Assembly (NCBI RefSeq): GCF_001684975.1
Contig: NZ_MAYH01000050.1
Coordinates: 1 to 64,000 of the forward strand
From: Chryseobacterium artocarpi
GTDB taxonomy: Bacteria > Bacteroidota > Bacteroidia > Flavobacteriales > Weeksellaceae
Direction of reading: 5' to 3'
DNA: 64,000 nucleotides
Numbering within the stretch: the stretch's first letter is position 1; each line of letters begins with the position of its first letter. The position numbers and the translations under genes were made by a program. The notes under the pieces are model-generated. The model was not told the origin of the DNA. It made no database searches and was given only the letters and a program-made list of their open reading frames with translations. Of this stretch, positions 26,170-34,955 are shown one piece after another.

Positions 26170-26760
26170 CTATTGTTTATATTCATCTCTTACTTCTGGG
26201 CTATTTTGAAAGCAAACCGGAGATGAATTCGAGTCTGTATCCTTTTGTGAAAATTTATTATTCATCTCATTATTAAACTCCTGAGATTTGTTTCTGGCAA
26301 TGGAAAGTGTTTTCCAATCTTCATTTTTAATCATTTTAGCGATGTAAACAATCTGTCCGATGTGATAAGGATAATGAGCAAGCTGTCTTAATATAGCATC
26401 AATGACCGGATGAGCTTCTCCTCTGATATAAATTGTTGCATATAAATTTTCATCATTAATCTGATTCAAAGCATCAAATAAACATTTCCATCCTTTTTCC
26501 CAGAATTCAAGAACCTCATCTTTTGTTTTAAAAGTATTTACAAATTCTTCGTCTCTGTGTCGCCAGGATTTTTCACCATCTTCAGTAAGGAAATTCGTCC
26601 ATCTTGATAACATATTTCCTGCAATATGCTTTACGATCACAGCAATAGAATTACTTTCTTCATTATATTGCCAAAAAATTTGATCATCGGTTAATTGATC
26701 AAATGCTTTATCACCAAGAGATTTATAATATTCAAAGCGTTTTACAAATAAATCCTTCAT
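26170..26760 (-). CDS. DinB-like protein (DUF1572)
   Basis: A 196-residue four-helix-bundle protein of the DinB/YfiT metalloprotein superfamily. Metal-binding histidines are visible in I-V-K-H-I-A-G-N near residue 44 and H-Y-P-Y-H-I-G-Q near residue 129. W-R-H-R-D-E and the R-Q-L-A-H segment match DUF1572 proteins. Many members are thought to be thiol-dependent transferases (for example bacillithiol S-transferases), but the reaction here is unknown. The C-terminal 25 residues are polar and look like an extension. It lies 66 bases upstream of mtaB in the same direction, with a separate mtaB promoter box between. Confidence 0.82.
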   Translation of the reverse strand: MKDLFVKRFEYYKSLGDKAFDQLTDDQIFWQYNEESNSIAVIVKHIAGNMLSRWTNFLTEDGEKSWRHRDEEFVNTFKTKDEVLEFWEKGWKCLFDALNQINDENLYATIYIRGEAHPVIDAILRQLAHYPYHIGQIVYIAKMIKNEDWKTLSIARNKSQEFNNEMNNKFSQKDTDSNSSPVCFQNSPEVRDEYKQ

Positions 26761-26800
26761 ACGTTCTATTTTGGTGACTAATGTAGAAAATTAACAAAAA

Positions 26801-26828
26801 TAAAACCACCTCTCACGAAATGGTTTTA
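26801..26828 (-). terminator. Probable terminator of the T9SS type B substrate gene
   Basis: 8-bp stem TAAAACCA/TGGTTTTA with a 12-base loop. On the minus strand it leads into TTTTTG. It is weaker than other terminators here. Confidence 0.5.
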
Positions 26829-26854
26829 TCTATGTATTATATTGTAATATGTAA

Positions 26855-28957
26855 TTATTCTCTATTTTTCACCAATATCCATCCGCTGAACTTAACCGGA
26901 GTATTTCTTTTGTCATTTTCATTCCATGTGACAGAATACCAATAAGTACCTGTAGGTACTCTTCTTCCTACCTGAGTTCCATCCCATTTATATCCGTTTG
27001 ATCTATCTGCCTGATGGATTTTTACCCCATATCGGTCAAAGACATTCATTACAAGATTCTGCTTTCCTGCCAATGCTGAATAATCAATTACATCATTCAC
27101 TCCGTCTGCATTAGGAGTAATAACATTTACGATGTTTGGTACAACAACGCCCACTTCTATAGGATTACAATCGTAAGCATCTTTTACAAATACCGTATAC
27201 TCTCCTCTCGAAACATTTGTGAAAATATTGGAATCCTGCCATACGACATTATCAATTGAATATTTGTAAGGAGCATTTCCGCCAATTACTGATACGGTTA
27301 TTGAATTAGTTCCGATCTCAATTCCTGAAACAACAGGCTGCTCGGAAGCATCCACTTTTACTTTTTGTGTAGCAACGCAATCTCCGCTCTTAAGTTTTAC
27401 CCAATACGCTCCTATTCCTACTTCTATTTTTTGGGTGGTAGCACCTGTACTCCATTCATAGCTTTTAAAACCTGGTCCGGCATCTAAGGTTGTCTTTTCT
27501 TCTGCACAAATAATTTTATCTTTTAAAATTTGAGAATACACAGGGGCAATTACTATCAGAGTGATTTTTGCGATAGTATAACATCCCTGAGCACTCATTA
27601 CTCTGACGTATACAAAGCCGTTAGGAGCAACATAGTTAGATATATTAGTTATTTCATTGGTCTGATTAATGGCATCAGTTTCCGACGGATAATATTTTTT
27701 TGTGGAGTTTGTAAGATTTGTCACAGCTATTCCTCCTATATTAAAAGTTGCTGTTGCAGGATTCGTATCTATAAAACAAGACCTTAATACAGGGTTATTG
27801 ACAGGCACTACAGGATGGAATTTTAAACTGATCTGTGCTACAGCACTACATCCAAACTCTGATATCACCTTCACATAAATTGTACCCTCAGCAGATACAA
27901 ATGCAGTTGGATTAATAATCTCATTCGTTCCGGCATTAAGGTCAGCCATACTGTGATAGTATTTTTTTGTCATATTCGGATTGGCGATGACATCAGCTGT
28001 TGTTAAATTATATAAAGCCGTACCTGCGTTATTATTGTTACATTCAGTCAATGTAGCATTTTTCACTGTAAATGTACCATCTCGGAATTTAAACTTTCCG
28101 ACTTGTTTACATTTATTAAGCGGATTGGTAGGATTAGTTGCGTCTGTATAATTTATACTGTAGAAATAAACTGCTGTCGTATTTATTGCTCTCGGTGTAT
28201 CAATAGGGTTATTTCCTGTCAATGCATCGTTTTGATTTGTATGATAACTTACACTAAAACCCTGATTTCCATTAATAATACCTGGCGACAATGTAGAGAA
28301 GTCAAACAAATTTGAAATAGAGCACACTACAACTTCTCTCGGATCTGCTGGATTAGCTCCAGGAACTCCCGGTGGAATAAAAGGAAAAGTCTGAATATTC
28401 GGATCTGTGAATGGAGAAGCCAACGTTGCAGTTCCTCCCCATGTTAAAGAAAAAGGTGCCGTTGTTGAGCTTCCACTTCCTACCCAGTTATCTATAAATA
28501 AATAATAGCTTTCTCCCGGCAAAACATCCATATATTTACAATAGGGTGTTGGTGAGCCTCCAGGTGCACTGGTAATGGTACTGGTCATATTAAGTCCGGT
28601 TGAAGCCCCTACTCCTATTACTGTAGCAGCATTACAGCGTATGGGAGCCCCCAAGCTTCCACAGTTTACATTGGGACCAAAAATAGCCCAGTCATAATCT
28701 GCGCCTGCGTTATTAGGCACTAAATCAAAAGTAAGAGTTCCTCCTGTAGCAATGGTAATTTTATACCAAATGGAGTTATGTTCACCTGTAATATCAATAC
28801 AGCTTCCCGAATTGACGAGCTCCTTTACAGCTCCCCAGCCACTCGGGCTATAGGTAATGTTTGAATTTCCGCACACCGCCAATGCACTGGCACAATCTGC
28901 CTGAGCATAAAAAATCGGAGATGTACATAGAAGAATAAAAAGTAAAAGTTTTTTCAT
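26855..28957 (-). CDS. Secreted protein with type B T9SS sorting domain
   Basis: A 700-residue secreted protein with a signal peptide (M-K-K-L-L-L-F-I-L-L...Y-A-Q-A). Residues about 20-175 form a beta-sandwich seen in PKD/CUB-like adhesins (D-Y-D-W-A-I-F-G-P and Y-L-F-I-D-N-W). Repeated Ig-like segments follow that share a K-K-Y-Y-H/P-S motif and a V-Y-V-R/K-V pattern (near residues 330-470), so the middle is a tandem repeat. The C-terminus has the CHU_C/type B sorting domain: I-T-P-N-A-D-G-V-N-D-V near residue 613, V-F-D-R-Y-G-V-K-I and W-D-G-T...V-P-T-G-T-Y-W-Y. Export through the T9SS is expected. A canonical promoter precedes it. Confidence 0.9.
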   Translation of the reverse strand: MKKLLLFILLCTSPIFYAQADCASALAVCGNSNITYSPSGWGAVKELVNSGSCIDITGEHNSIWYKITIATGGTLTFDLVPNNAGADYDWAIFGPNVNCGSLGAPIRCNAATVIGVGASTGLNMTSTITSAPGGSPTPYCKYMDVLPGESYYLFIDNWVGSGSSTTAPFSLTWGGTATLASPFTDPNIQTFPFIPPGVPGANPADPREVVVCSISNLFDFSTLSPGIINGNQGFSVSYHTNQNDALTGNNPIDTPRAINTTAVYFYSINYTDATNPTNPLNKCKQVGKFKFRDGTFTVKNATLTECNNNNAGTALYNLTTADVIANPNMTKKYYHSMADLNAGTNEIINPTAFVSAEGTIYVKVISEFGCSAVAQISLKFHPVVPVNNPVLRSCFIDTNPATATFNIGGIAVTNLTNSTKKYYPSETDAINQTNEITNISNYVAPNGFVYVRVMSAQGCYTIAKITLIVIAPVYSQILKDKIICAEEKTTLDAGPGFKSYEWSTGATTQKIEVGIGAYWVKLKSGDCVATQKVKVDASEQPVVSGIEIGTNSITVSVIGGNAPYKYSIDNVVWQDSNIFTNVSRGEYTVFVKDAYDCNPIEVGVVVPNIVNVITPNADGVNDVIDYSALAGKQNLVMNVFDRYGVKIHQADRSNGYKWDGTQVGRRVPTGTYWYSVTWNENDKRNTPVKFSGWILVKNRE

Positions 28958-29017
28958 AGATATATAGTTTTTTGTGGTTGAATCAGCTATTAATCAGATC
29001 AATATCCAATCTTAAAC

Positions 29018-29047
29018 CAAATATACCTATAATTTAATCACAAACAA
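29018..29047 (-). promoter_or_regulatory. Promoter of the T9SS type B substrate (TTG-N19-TATATTTG)
   Basis: On the minus strand TTG (29045-29047) is followed after 19 bases by TATATTTG (29018-29025), a full match to the flavobacterial consensus. Transcription would begin near 29012, about 55 bases before the ATG. Confidence 0.65.
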
Positions 29048-29123
29048 TAGAAATCCAATAATTTTAAATTATTTCAAATTATTATATCAATTTATTACAT
29101 AATAAACACCAATACACTAACTA

Positions 29124-29921
29124 TCATTTTATACTTGTAATATTACCACAAAGGTTTTCAAGGTGAAAAATTTTATGAAAAGGACTCTTCACTTCGTTAA
29201 GATGTTCCTTATCCTGAATAAATGTATATCTCGATGCCAGAGAATTCATATCTGAGACAATCACCAGCCAGCATTCATCCACAGAAGTATCATAATAAGG
29301 GAACTTTTCATTTTTCTTCTCAATAAGTTCTAAAATTTTCTCTGAGCATAGTTCATCAAACAAATTCATACTATATTCATGAGTAATAAAAACATTTCTT
29401 CTGTGAAAAGATTTTCTTACACTCTTCACACACCCTACTCCTTTATTTTTTTTAATACTTTTATAAATACTTATTATATTTTCCTGTTGCTCCTCCAGAT
29501 TTTCAAATTTTAAGTTAGGATAGAATTCTAAAAAATAAACACCACGATATTTCGTAGTGTCTTCTTGTTCTAATAATATTTCTGCCTGACGGAACATTTT
29601 ATTCAAAGTGCTCTCCACCTTCTTCATTTCCAGATGATTAATTACTTCTGTCAATTCTATTCCGATTTTTTTGTCGTTTAGTTTGGCGATAAAGTCAGGA
29701 CTTTCGCAGGTAAGGTCTTCAAATTTCACCTCGGGAAAATGATGCATAAAAGAATTCAGTAGAAGAATCTCGGACTTCTTTCTGTATTTTTCACGATCAT
29801 GAAGCGGAGATTCATCTATGGTACGATGATACTTTTCTATAGGCTTTTTCTTCAAATGCCGATTCAGGTAGTATAAGCTCAGATTCTTTATCAGATCTTC
29901 ATCAGAAAACGTCTTTTTCAT
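29124..29921 (-). CDS. Hypothetical protein, possible PD-(D/E)XK nuclease fold
   Basis: A 265-residue cytoplasmic protein with no named family recognised. Residues about 70-90 read S-P-D-F-I-A-K, then K-K-I-G-I-E-L-T-E-V, a pattern of a hydrophobic strand with Asp followed about ten residues on by a strand carrying Glu. This is the layout of the PD-(D/E)XK active site, with Thr where Lys is usual. A basic N-terminus (H-L-K-K-K-P-I) and several Lys/Arg-rich helices suit nucleic-acid binding. A later strand, E-C-W-L-V-I-V-S-D, could belong to the core. It has no defence-gene neighbours. The nuclease reading is an inference. Confidence 0.6.
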   Translation of the reverse strand: MKKTFSDEDLIKNLSLYYLNRHLKKKPIEKYHRTIDESPLHDREKYRKKSEILLLNSFMHHFPEVKFEDLTCESPDFIAKLNDKKIGIELTEVINHLEMKKVESTLNKMFRQAEILLEQEDTTKYRGVYFLEFYPNLKFENLEEQQENIISIYKSIKKNKGVGCVKSVRKSFHRRNVFITHEYSMNLFDELCSEKILELIEKKNEKFPYYDTSVDECWLVIVSDMNSLASRYTFIQDKEHLNEVKSPFHKIFHLENLCGNITSIK

Positions 29922-30089
29922 GTGTGATTTTTTTATTTAATTAAACACATGCAGCCTTTGGATTTCATCATTAAAAGTTTTTGATAATCAAAATTTTACA
30001 CTCTTAAAGATAAGTAAAAAAACGATTCGATGCTTACTTTTAAAATTAAATTATCTATTAATTAATATAAAGTTTATTTTCATTATTAA

Positions 30090-30097
30090 TACCTTTG
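30090..30097 (+). promoter_or_regulatory. -7 box (TACCTTTG) of the phosphorylase-like gene
   Basis: TACCTTTG matches TAnnTTTG and lies 25 bases before the ATG at 30123. The -33 element is unclear. Confidence 0.45.
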
Positions 30098-30122
30098 TCA
30101 CTTCTAACACAAACCTGTATTT

Positions 30123-31790
30123 ATGGATTTTAGGAATTTTAAAATACCCTACAACATCAATCCCCAATATTCAAAAAAAACCGCCTATTTTTCAATGGAA
30201 TTTGCCATTGAACAGGTGTTGAAAATATACTCCGGAGGACTTGGTTTTTTGGCAGGTTCTCATATGAGAAGCGCATACAATCTGAAACAGGATCTTATAG
30301 GAATTGGTATTCTCTGGAAATTCGGATATTATGATCAGGCGAGAAACCATGATCAAACCTTACAACCAGTATGGACAAGGAAAATGTACAGCTTTTTGGA
30401 AGATACGGGAATCAAATTTCAAATAGAAATTCACAGTGCACCAGTCTGGGTGAAAGTATGGTATCTTGATCCTGAAATCTTCAATACAGCACCCATGTTT
30501 TTCCTTTCTACAGACGTTCCTGAAAACGATCACGTTTCAAAAACAATCTGCCACAAGTTGTATGATGCTAATGAATCTACTAAACTTGCTCAATATATCT
30601 TATTAGGGAAAGGTGGAGCAAAATTATTAGATGAAATGAACATTGAAAGAGATGTTTATCATTTAAATGAAGCTCACGGACTTCCCGCAGCGTTCTATTT
30701 ATTAAGAAAATATAATGGAGACCTGAATAAGGTAAGAGAAAAGCTGGTTTTCACTACCCACACTCCGGAAGAAGCAGGAAATGAAAAACATAATTTAAAA
30801 TTGTGTTATGACATGACCTATTTCTCAGGCTACAGCATGGAAGAAGTTAAAGCAATAGAAGGAGCAAATGATGATCGTTTCAATCATTCTCTTTGTGCTT
30901 TGAAAATGGCAAGAATCGCCAATGGTGTTTCTCAGCTTCATGGTGTGGTTTCTCGTGCGATGTGGAATAAATATCCGGGAATATGTGAAATTACATCTAT
31001 TACCAACGCTCAGGAGTTTAAATATTGGGCAGACAAACCTCTTTACAATGCTAAAGATGAAAATGATGATACCGTTTTTGATTATCGCAAAAAACATTTA
31101 AAGAAAAAACTGTTCAGCATTGTGGCAGATCAAACCGGAAATCTCTTTAACCCAAATGTTTTCACTATTGTCTGGGCAAGAAGATTTGCAGGCTACAAAC
31201 GTGCAGAACTTCTTTTACATGATAAGGGCAGATTTTACAGACTTCTGAACAACCCGAAATATCCGGTACAGATCATCTGGGCAGGAAAACCTTACCCGAT
31301 GGATTATTCAGCAATTTCTACTTTCAACGCATTAGTTGAAGAGAGTAAAAATCATAAAAATATGGCTGTTCTTACAGGCTACGAACTTTCTTTAAGTAAA
31401 TCCTTAAAACAAGGCTCTGATTTATGGTTAAATAACCCAAGAGTTCCAAGAGAAGCATCAGGAACATCAGGAATGACTGCAGTAATGAACGGTTCTGTAA
31501 ATTTATCTACAGACGATGGCTGGATTCCTGAGTTTGCAAAACATGGGGAAAATTCTTTCGTAGTTCCTAAGGCTGATTATCTGAACATGAGCATTTATGA
31601 ACAAGACAATTATGATTTAAACAAATTATATGAGATTCTTGAAAACGAAATTCTCCCAACGTATTATGACCATCCTGATCAATGGAGAAAAATTCAGCAT
31701 AATGCAATGAATGATGTGAAAGATCAGTTCAATAGTGATAGAATGGCAGATGAATATTACAGAATACTTTATAATCAACCTGACAATTAA
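30123..31790 (+). CDS. Alpha-glucan phosphorylase-like protein lacking the PLP lysine
   Basis: A 555-residue GT35-like protein. Classical members release glucose-1-phosphate from alpha-glucans using pyridoxal phosphate. Conserved landmarks are A-Y-F-S-M-E-F near residue 21, I-Y-S-G-G-L-G-F-L-A-G, Y-H-L-N-E-A-H-G, F-T-T-H-T-P-E-E-A-G, W-A-R-R-F-A-G-Y-K-R-A (phosphate-site Arg and Lys) and P-R-E-A-S-G-T-S-G-M. In the last motif the residue after Met that binds PLP as a Schiff base in E. coli-type and Thermotoga-type enzymes is Thr452 (ACT at 31476-31478), not Lys. It is also shorter than usual (about 720-850) and lacks the N-terminal DUF3417. It may be a non-PLP transferase or a binding protein. 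It is convergent with the DUF6496 gene. Confidence 0.88.
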   Translation: MDFRNFKIPYNINPQYSKKTAYFSMEFAIEQVLKIYSGGLGFLAGSHMRSAYNLKQDLIGIGILWKFGYYDQARNHDQTLQPVWTRKMYSFLEDTGIKFQIEIHSAPVWVKVWYLDPEIFNTAPMFFLSTDVPENDHVSKTICHKLYDANESTKLAQYILLGKGGAKLLDEMNIERDVYHLNEAHGLPAAFYLLRKYNGDLNKVREKLVFTTHTPEEAGNEKHNLKLCYDMTYFSGYSMEEVKAIEGANDDRFNHSLCALKMARIANGVSQLHGVVSRAMWNKYPGICEITSITNAQEFKYWADKPLYNAKDENDDTVFDYRKKHLKKKLFSIVADQTGNLFNPNVFTIVWARRFAGYKRAELLLHDKGRFYRLLNNPKYPVQIIWAGKPYPMDYSAISTFNALVEESKNHKNMAVLTGYELSLSKSLKQGSDLWLNNPRVPREASGTSGMTAVMNGSVNLSTDDGWIPEFAKHGENSFVVPKADYLNMSIYEQDNYDLNKLYEILENEILPTYYDHPDQWRKIQHNAMNDVKDQFNSDRMADEYYRILYNQPDN

Positions 31791-31802
31791 TCTATTAATA
31801 AA

Positions 31803-31829
31803 AAATGCCCGGAAAATTTCCGGGCATTT
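31803..31829. terminator. Bidirectional terminator
   Basis: Stem AAATGCCCGGAAA/TTTCCGGGCATTT centred at 31816, between the convergent phosphorylase-like gene and the DUF6496 gene, with A and T runs at the outer edges. Confidence 0.88.
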
Positions 31830-31842
31830 GTATTAAAATTAT

Positions 31843-32028
31843 TTACTTTTTCTTCTTTGCTGGTACTTTCAAACCATCTTCTCTTGCTTCAGAAATACCG
31901 ATAGCTACGGCTTGTTTTCTGCTTGTCACTTTTTTCCCGGAAGAAGATTTCAGTTTGCCTTCCTTGAATTCGTGCATTACTTTTCCTATTTTGTCCTGAG
32001 CTTTATCTGAATATTTTGTTTTGCTCAT
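31843..32028 (-). CDS. DUF6496 small basic protein
   Basis: A 61-residue, highly basic protein (Y-S-D-K-A-Q-D-K-I near the start, G-K-L-K-S-S-S-G-K-K-V-T at about 24-35, R-K-Q-A-V-A-I-G-I-S-E-A-R near 38-50, and a K-K-K-K tail). It matches the DUF6496 pattern, a small family whose repeated A-I-G-I-S-E-A-R type motif is also seen in plasmid-borne and stress-related basic proteins. The charge suggests nucleic-acid association, but no function is known. It follows the 157-residue gene by 12 bases, so they are probably co-transcribed. Confidence 0.8.
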   Translation of the reverse strand: MSKTKYSDKAQDKIGKVMHEFKEGKLKSSSGKKVTSRKQAVAIGISEAREDGLKVPAKKKK

Positions 32029-32040
32029 GATAGATTTTTT

Positions 32041-32514
32041 TTAAGATTTTGGCAGGGATACCCCTAATTCATAAACTCTGGCATGTTTCAAATACTTTGA
32101 ACGTTCTCTGGAAGTCACCGACTGAAAATGATCATTTTTGATCACAATAATCGGATCTTCAGCATTTTCAATTTCAAAATTGGCAAAATACCTTTCATCT
32201 GGTGGAGACTGCTGTTCTTTTGCTTTGATTTTCTGAAGCTCATCCGCATATTTACGGAATCCCGGATCAGATGAATGGATAAACTTATATTCATCGCCTG
32301 CATACACATAGTAATGAAGTTTTTTTTCTATCAATCCTGCTTCATCTGTAATTTCAGGGTTATCGTTACCATCTTTAAACCCTACTTCTACTAATATTCC
32401 ACCTTTTTTATTGGCGCATTCCTGTGCATCATTAAAACTGGAAAAACCTGTATAAACAATTCGGTCGTTTAATACATAACGGTTAAGTTTCTGGTTGTAT
32501 GCATTCGTTTCCAT
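32041..32514 (-). CDS. Hypothetical protein, 157 residues
   Basis: I do not recognise the family. The product is soluble and charged, with no signal peptide, and it contains two single cysteine/tyrosine-rich strands (R-I-V-Y-T-G-F near residue 18, H-Y-Y-V-Y-A-G-D-E-Y near 67). The second half has Y-A-D-E-L-Q-K-I-K and D-P-I-I-V-I-K-N-D-H. It is probably cytoplasmic. It is followed after 12 bases by the DUF6496 gene. A 7-bp inverted repeat TTGGCAA-N19-TTGCCAA (32535-32567) lies just upstream of its start and could be an operator. Confidence 0.6.
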   Translation of the reverse strand: METNAYNQKLNRYVLNDRIVYTGFSSFNDAQECANKKGGILVEVGFKDGNDNPEITDEAGLIEKKLHYYVYAGDEYKFIHSSDPGFRKYADELQKIKAKEQQSPPDERYFANFEIENAEDPIIVIKNDHFQSVTSRERSKYLKHARVYELGVSLPKS

Positions 32515-32816
32515 AATTATTCTTTTTGATTAGATTGGCAATAATATACATTCAATTTTTTTGCCAAATTGCATTATTTAACAAAAAATAAACAACAGAA
32601 AACACTCTATTTAACATAGTTTTTATAGTTATTAAAATTATTTATAAAAAACTAGAATTTACCAGACTATAAAATTATTCCTCTTTAAATTAAAATAAGA
32701 AAGAACCGAACACTTTAAATCCAAAAAATAAAAAATCGGAACATAATTCTTCTGATTTTTGTTTTACATGGTTATATAATTAAGATTTATTAAATTTGGA
32801 ATCATTAAAATTAGAA
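32515..32816. other. Intergenic region between divergent genes, with orphan hairpin
   Basis: AT-rich spacer. It holds the inverted repeat TTGGCAA-N19-TTGCCAA (32535-32567) near the 157-residue gene, a terminator-like hairpin at 32731-32761 (AAAAATCGGAA/TTCTGATTTTT, one mismatch) that serves no annotated gene, and a -7 box at 32791-32798. Confidence 0.5.
32791..32798 (+). promoter_or_regulatory. -7 box (TAAATTTG) of the DPP-IV-like gene
   Basis: TAAATTTG matches TAnnTTTG, 18 bases before the chosen ATG at 32817. It overlaps the alternative TTG start at 32796, which argues for the ATG. Confidence 0.4.
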
Positions 32817-34946
32817 ATGAAAAAACTATTCTTAACTCTTACTATAGCAGCAGCATTTCACAGTGTTTCTGCTCAGGAAATTACTTTAGACAAAATATAT
32901 TCAGGATATTACCGTGGTAAAGGCATTGCCGGAATTACTTCAATGAAAAACGGGGAAAATTATCTTGTCATAGAACCATCAGGTATTGCGAAATATTCTT
33001 ATAAAACCTCTCAAAAGGAGGGAAATATTGTAGATGGAAAATTTGAAAGCTATGAATTTTCTGATGATGAGTCCAAGATACTTTTACTGAAAGAAAGCCA
33101 ACCTATTTACAGACATTCTTTCTTAGGGAAATTTGAAGTGAAAGATTTAAAATCAGGTAAGGTAATCAGTCTAAATGAAGGAAAACCTGTTCAGGAACCA
33201 AGATTTTCACCTGATGCTACTAAAATTGCTTTCATTGACAATAATAATCTTTTTTATCAGGATCTTACTTCTGGAAAGATTACGCAAATCACTACCGACG
33301 GAAAGAAAAATTCTATCATCAATGGATTAGCAGATTGGGTATATGAGGAAGAATTCGGGCATGCAAGACAATATGAATGGACCAAAAATTCTGATGCTAT
33401 CGTATTTATAAAATCTGATGAGAGCCAGGTTCCGGAAATTTATATTCCGATCTATGGAAAAAATCTCTATCCGGGAGAAATGCGTTATAAATATCCTAAA
33501 GCCGGAGAGAAAAACTCTATAGTTACAGCACAGCTATACCGTCTTGATAACGGGAAAACAATGCAATTAAACTTAGGTTCTTTCAAAAACTATTACATTC
33601 CTAATGTTTTCCAGACAGCAAAAGCTGATGAGATTGTTTTGATCACTTCAGAAAGAATCCAGAATGCTTCAGATGTTTTAAAAGTAAATACTAAAACAGG
33701 AGCTATTCAGAAACTATTCACAGAAACAGATGAAAAATGGATCGAAACGGATAGTCCTACAATGGAATTTTTGGAGGACGATTCATTCCTTTGGGCGTCT
33801 GAAAGAGATGGAAACCGCCATTTATACTGGTATGATAAAGATGGTAAGCTTAAAAAACAAATTACAAAAGGAAACTGGGAGGTAACAGATTATTATGGTT
33901 TCAATCCAAAATCAAAAGAAATTTACGTTCAGACTACAGAAAAAGGAAGCATCAACAAAGTTGTTTCTAAAGTAAATATTGAAAATGGAAAATCTCAGCT
34001 GATTTCAAACACAGAAGGAAATAACTCTGCAAATTTCAGCAAAAACTATAATTATTTCATTGAAACATCTTCCACAGCTGCCAAACCATATACTTATGTT
34101 TTGAAAGACGGAAATGGCAAAACAGTGAAGGAGCTTCAAAATAATAATGATCAGCTTCAGAAACTAAAGAGTGATAATTTCGTAGAAAAAGAATTTATAA
34201 CCATTCCGAATGCTGTAGGTGATCAGATGAACGCTTGGGTAATGAAACCTAAAAATTTCGATCCCAGCAAAAAGTATCCTTTATTTATGTTCCAATATTC
34301 CGGACCTGGATCTCAACAAGTAGCCAATTCTTGGGATAATGGTAACGCGATGTGGTTTAATCATCTTGTACAGAAGGGATATATTGTAGCTTGTGTTGAT
34401 GGACGTGGAACAGGTTATAAAGGATCTAAGTATAAAAAAGTTACTTATATGAATCTTGGTAAGTATGAGATTGAAGACCAGATCACAGCTGCAAAATGGT
34501 TTGGAAACCAATCTTATATTGATAAAAGCAGAATCGGAATGTTTGGATGGAGTTTTGGTGGTTATATGACCAGCTTAGCAATGACAAAAGGAGTTGATGT
34601 ATTCAAAATGGGTATTGCTGTAGCACCGGTAACTAACTGGAGATATTATGATTCTGTATATACAGAAAGGTTTATGAGAACTCCTCAAGAAAACCCTGAC
34701 GGATATGATAAGAATTCTCCTACTGAATACGCTAATCTATTGAAAGGAAAATTCCTTTTAATCCATGGAACAGCTGATGACAACGTACATTTTCAAAACT
34801 CTATGGAATTATCTGAAGCTTTGATTCAAAATAAAAAGCAGTTTGATTTCATGGCGTATCCGGATAAAAACCACGGAATTTATGGAGGACAAACAAGACC
34901 GCAATTGTATCAGAAAATGACTGATTTTATTTTGAATAATCTGTAA
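32817..34946 (+). CDS. S9 family peptidase, dipeptidyl-peptidase IV type
   Basis: Secreted or periplasmic serine peptidase that removes dipeptides, typically X-Pro, from N-termini. From ATG 32817 the protein has 709 residues, the usual bacterial DPP-IV length, with signal peptide ending S-V-S-A-Q. The N-terminal eight-bladed propeller contains the D-W-V-Y-E-E-E-F motif near residue 180, whose two Glu hold the substrate amino terminus. The C-terminal hydrolase has G-W-S-F-G-G-Y (nucleophile Ser), G-T-A-D-D-N-V-H (Asp) and K-N-H-G-I (His). It is 9 bases upstream of the next gene. A role in peptide nutrition fits the three POT transporters nearby. Confidence 0.94.
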   Translation: MKKLFLTLTIAAAFHSVSAQEITLDKIYSGYYRGKGIAGITSMKNGENYLVIEPSGIAKYSYKTSQKEGNIVDGKFESYEFSDDESKILLLKESQPIYRHSFLGKFEVKDLKSGKVISLNEGKPVQEPRFSPDATKIAFIDNNNLFYQDLTSGKITQITTDGKKNSIINGLADWVYEEEFGHARQYEWTKNSDAIVFIKSDESQVPEIYIPIYGKNLYPGEMRYKYPKAGEKNSIVTAQLYRLDNGKTMQLNLGSFKNYYIPNVFQTAKADEIVLITSERIQNASDVLKVNTKTGAIQKLFTETDEKWIETDSPTMEFLEDDSFLWASERDGNRHLYWYDKDGKLKKQITKGNWEVTDYYGFNPKSKEIYVQTTEKGSINKVVSKVNIENGKSQLISNTEGNNSANFSKNYNYFIETSSTAAKPYTYVLKDGNGKTVKELQNNNDQLQKLKSDNFVEKEFITIPNAVGDQMNAWVMKPKNFDPSKKYPLFMFQYSGPGSQQVANSWDNGNAMWFNHLVQKGYIVACVDGRGTGYKGSKYKKVTYMNLGKYEIEDQITAAKWFGNQSYIDKSRIGMFGWSFGGYMTSLAMTKGVDVFKMGIAVAPVTNWRYYDSVYTERFMRTPQENPDGYDKNSPTEYANLLKGKFLLIHGTADDNVHFQNSMELSEALIQNKKQFDFMAYPDKNHGIYGGQTRPQLYQKMTDFILNNL

Positions 34947-34955
34947 ATTAAAATA

